Origin: DAOUBA01 sp034432855
GTDB lineage: Bacteria > Chloroflexota > Anaerolineae > B4-G1
Direction of reading: 5' to 3'
Length of the DNA: 9,026 nucleotides
Assembly (NCBI GenBank): GCA_034432855.1
Contig: DAOUBA010000031.1
Coordinates: 1-9,026 of the forward strand
Shown: in pieces, positions 7,375 through 9,026 of the stretch
Numbering within the stretch: position 1 is the stretch's first letter
Layout of the letters: each line of letters begins with the position of its first letter
Notes under the pieces: generated by a model
Seen by the model: the letters and a program-made list of their open reading frames with translations, nothing else
Told to the model about the DNA's origin: nothing
Database searches by the model: none
Made by a program: the position numbers and the translations under genes

Positions 7375-7400
7375 TTGATGACGAATGGCCGACTACAATC

Positions 7401-9026
7401 CTACCTGTCACCGATGCGTACTTCCGTAGGCAACACCACTCTATCCTCTGCCAACCGCCGGCCATCAGGCCCGACGGCCGGCAGCCGTTGCGTCGGATCG
7501 TACAATCCTACTGCCAGCCGGTATGCCCCAGGCGGGACGCCCTCCAGTGGCAACGTCACCGTCTCGCTCACTACTTCACCGGCCAGCCACCAGGATGTGG
7601 GATATGCACCCCCACGCGGCATTGCATCACTCTGAGCAACGATCTCCTCCGTGGTCGGATCGAACAGGTGGACGAAAACGGTGTAATCCCCGGCAGGAGC
7701 CCGTAACGCCTGCCACCACAGGGTCAGCCGCAGACTCCGCTCCTGTTCCAGCGCATAGCCTGCCAGCCGGATCTCCCCGGCGAAATCCACTGTCGACGGG
7801 TGCTCCAGGGGCGGCAGGGTAAAACGGCGCGGCGCAGGCTGCGCTTCGAACGGCCCCTCCAGCGGCAGCGCAAATTCGCCCACTATCGCCTCTCCCAGCG
7901 GGGCGAGCGTCGCTACCTGATAGAGCACGACTTGTAGACGATAGCCTTCGGCGGCGAGGTCATCGGGCAGGGAGAGCAGGTAACGGTCGCCGATCCGTTC
8001 ACCCGGCTGCCACATACTCGTCGGCAGGAAGCCATAGCCGGGCTGGCTGTCGAACTGGACGCGCACCTGTCCGGCGGGGTCTACCAGCCGCAGCGAGACG
8101 CCATAGTTGGCCGCGATGGGCTGCGCCGCCGACCAGGCCAGTTTCACCGCCAGCCGATCGGGAGCGGGCTGGGTGATGAGGGCAGAGTGCAATCGAATCG
8201 TCGGACCAAAGTAGGCGAGCACTGGGGCATCCAGAGGAAGCGCGGGGCCGTGAAGAACCCGCACCGGACGGAGGTACTCGCTCGCGCCCCGAGCCTCCAA
8301 CTGCACCAGATATATGCCACGCGGCGTATCCGCCGGCAGAGGCAGGGGGACTTGGAGACGCGAGGACACGGCGACGGTAGCCTCGGCCAGAGGCTCAACG
8401 GTGTAGCGGGTGGCGGCAGGAGAGACGAGACGCACCGTCGCGGTCATCGCTTCGGTTACGTCCGCCCAGTTCAGTGTGACGGTGAGCGTGTCGCCAGGGG
8501 ATAACACTTCTGCCGACAAATCGTATCCGGCCAGCCGCGCCGCCCCGAACGCTACCCCATCAGGATTGTGGTGCAGATACGGCATCCGGTAAAAGTCCAT
8601 CGTGAGGTCAGAGCTGCCCCCATAGTCGTCGTACGGCAGCAGGAGAACGAACAATGAGACAATGAACAATGAACCAACGGCAAATAGCAAAGGGCACCCC
8701 CCCATTCGCTGATTCGCTTCTTCGCCGCTTCGCCTCCTCACCACCCGAACAACCCCGACTGCCAGGAGGATCACCATTGTCACCAGCGACACCATCTCGC
8801 CGACCGCCCGCGCTGGCGTGCGGCCCAGGTACAGGACAACGGTGTGCTCCCCCGACGGCACCTCCAATGCCAGGTAGCCGGAGCCTGCGACTGGCCATAC
8901 CTCTACCCGCTCTCCGTCCACCCGTGCTTTCCAGCCGGGCCAGTAATGGAGCGGGAAAGCGATCCCCCCACCCTCACCCCACACATGCCACGTCTGGCGC
9001 GTGGGCCTGCGTTCGAGCAGCGTGGC
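7401..9026 (-). CDS. C-terminal part of a large membrane protein: PGW-type beta domain, two membrane helices, three beta-sandwich repeats (5' end beyond the window)
   Basis: The frame is open to the right edge, so only the last 541 residues are visible (residue 1 here is the codon at 9026-9024). Residues 1-75 contain 'HYWPGWKARVDGERVEV' and 'VPSGEHTVVLYLG', the outer-face beta domain that follows the membrane helices in large GT-C or YfhO/PTPS-related membrane proteins. Then come helix 1 (about 77-96), a short charged loop (97-110), helix 2 (about 112-131), and three related beta-sandwich units: about 158-260 ('RLAGYDL...LTVTLNW'), 270-388 ('IRLHSAL...LAVKLAW') and 412-535 ('IRLAGYALEQERSLRLTLWW', 'YTVFVHLFDP'). 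Units end in strands such as 'GYRLQVVLY' and 'AYRLAVGLY'. The tail is expected outside the cell. The missing N-terminal part is probably a multi-helix glycosyltransferase-like core, but this cannot be seen. GTG at 8984 is an internal codon rather than the start. Stop TAG at 7401; the gene lies 93 bases upstream of the macroglobulin. Confidence 0.78.
   Translation of the reverse strand, partial: ATLLERRPTRQTWHVWGEGGGIAFPLHYWPGWKARVDGERVEVWPVAGSGYLALEVPSGEHTVVLYLGRTPARAVGEMVSLVTMVILLAVGVVRVVRRRSGEEANQRMGGCPLLFAVGSLFIVSLFVLLLPYDDYGGSSDLTMDFYRMPYLHHNPDGVAFGAARLAGYDLSAEVLSPGDTLTVTLNWADVTEAMTATVRLVSPAATRYTVEPLAEATVAVSSRLQVPLPLPADTPRGIYLVQLEARGASEYLRPVRVLHGPALPLDAPVLAYFGPTIRLHSALITQPAPDRLAVKLAWSAAQPIAANYGVSLRLVDPAGQVRVQFDSQPGYGFLPTSMWQPGERIGDRYLLSLPDDLAAEGYRLQVVLYQVATLAPLGEAIVGEFALPLEGPFEAQPAPRRFTLPPLEHPSTVDFAGEIRLAGYALEQERSLRLTLWWQALRAPAGDYTVFVHLFDPTTEEIVAQSDAMPRGGAYPTSWWLAGEVVSETVTLPLEGVPPGAYRLAVGLYDPTQRLPAVGPDGRRLAEDRVVLPTEVRIGDR
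8650..8694. repeat. Heptamer-like repeats encoding a membrane helix in the right-hand gene
   Basis: On the coding strand this reads TTTGCTA TTTGCCG, then TTCATTG TTCATTG TCTCATTG TTCG. The product is the hydrophobic stretch 'LLFAVGSLFIVSLFV' (visible residues of about 113-127), nearly the whole of predicted helix 2. The base composition, AT-richer than the neighbouring coding sequence, supports a secondary origin. Confidence 0.65.
8703..8734. repeat. Octamer repeat (CATTCGCT GATTCGCT TCTTCGCC GCTTCGCC) in the right-hand gene
   Basis: Four 8-base units with variation at the first two or three positions and the last. On the coding strand they give 'SGEEANQRM' (visible residues 100-108), the charged loop between the two membrane helices. 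The stretch 'EANQRM' is read in the same frame as 'SANQRI' in the glycosyltransferase from the related repeat at 471-498. Confidence 0.7.

Noticed and set aside
7308..7400. Intrinsic terminator for the right-hand gene
   Set aside because: The inverted repeat is interrupted and is followed on the minus strand by ACGAGGTG rather than a run of T; its position over the -10 box and the Shine-Dalgarno fits a regulatory site better.
8982..8984. GTG at 8984 as the start of the right-hand gene
   Set aside because: The frame is open to the window edge with a sensible upstream sequence (ending 'RQTWH'), and the 'PGW' domain it would begin in normally follows a membrane core.

Overview
All three genes in this window lie on the minus strand and read right to left: the end of a large membrane protein (7401-9026, its start lies beyond the window), a 1,944-residue alpha-2-macroglobulin-type lipoprotein (1473-7307), and the first 482 residues of a polytopic glycosyltransferase of the GT39/PMT kind (1-1448, its end lies beyond the window). 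Coding density is close to complete. The only real gap is 93 bases (7308-7400), which holds a good -10 box, a strong ribosome binding site and an inverted repeat centred on the -10 box. I see no RNA gene, CRISPR array, insertion sequence or classical terminator.

Organism: the GC-rich DNA, the large GT-C proteins with beta-sandwich tails, the macroglobulin preceded by Ig-like (Big_5) domains, and the 7- and 8-base simple repeats embedded in coding sequence all resemble filamentous Chloroflexota (Anaerolineae/Chloroflexia type). This is inference from family resemblance; the window has no phylogenetic marker.

Layout: the right-hand gene ends with an outer-face beta domain of the 'YWPGWKARVDG' type, two membrane helices and three similar beta-sandwich repeats. 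Next comes the macroglobulin, with a lipobox, a Thr/Pro linker, four Big_5 domains, MG domains, a glycine-rich bait-like loop and a thioester-type domain whose reactive cysteine is replaced by threonine. The glycosyltransferase starts 24 bases after the macroglobulin stop with its own Shine-Dalgarno, so these two are very probably cotranscribed. All three products are predicted to work at or outside the cytoplasmic membrane, which suggests an envelope locus (surface glycan or glycoprotein assembly plus surface defence or scaffolding). No pbpC, the common bacterial macroglobulin partner, is present.

The least ordinary feature is a set of short tandem repeats (units of 7 and 8 bases) inside both membrane-protein genes. 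They keep the frame and encode loops and parts of membrane helices. One 15-base stretch is shared by the two genes and read in the same frame. Other points of interest are the cysteine-less thioester site, the dyad over the promoter, a tryptophan-rich insert and three short CX7-10C loops in the macroglobulin.
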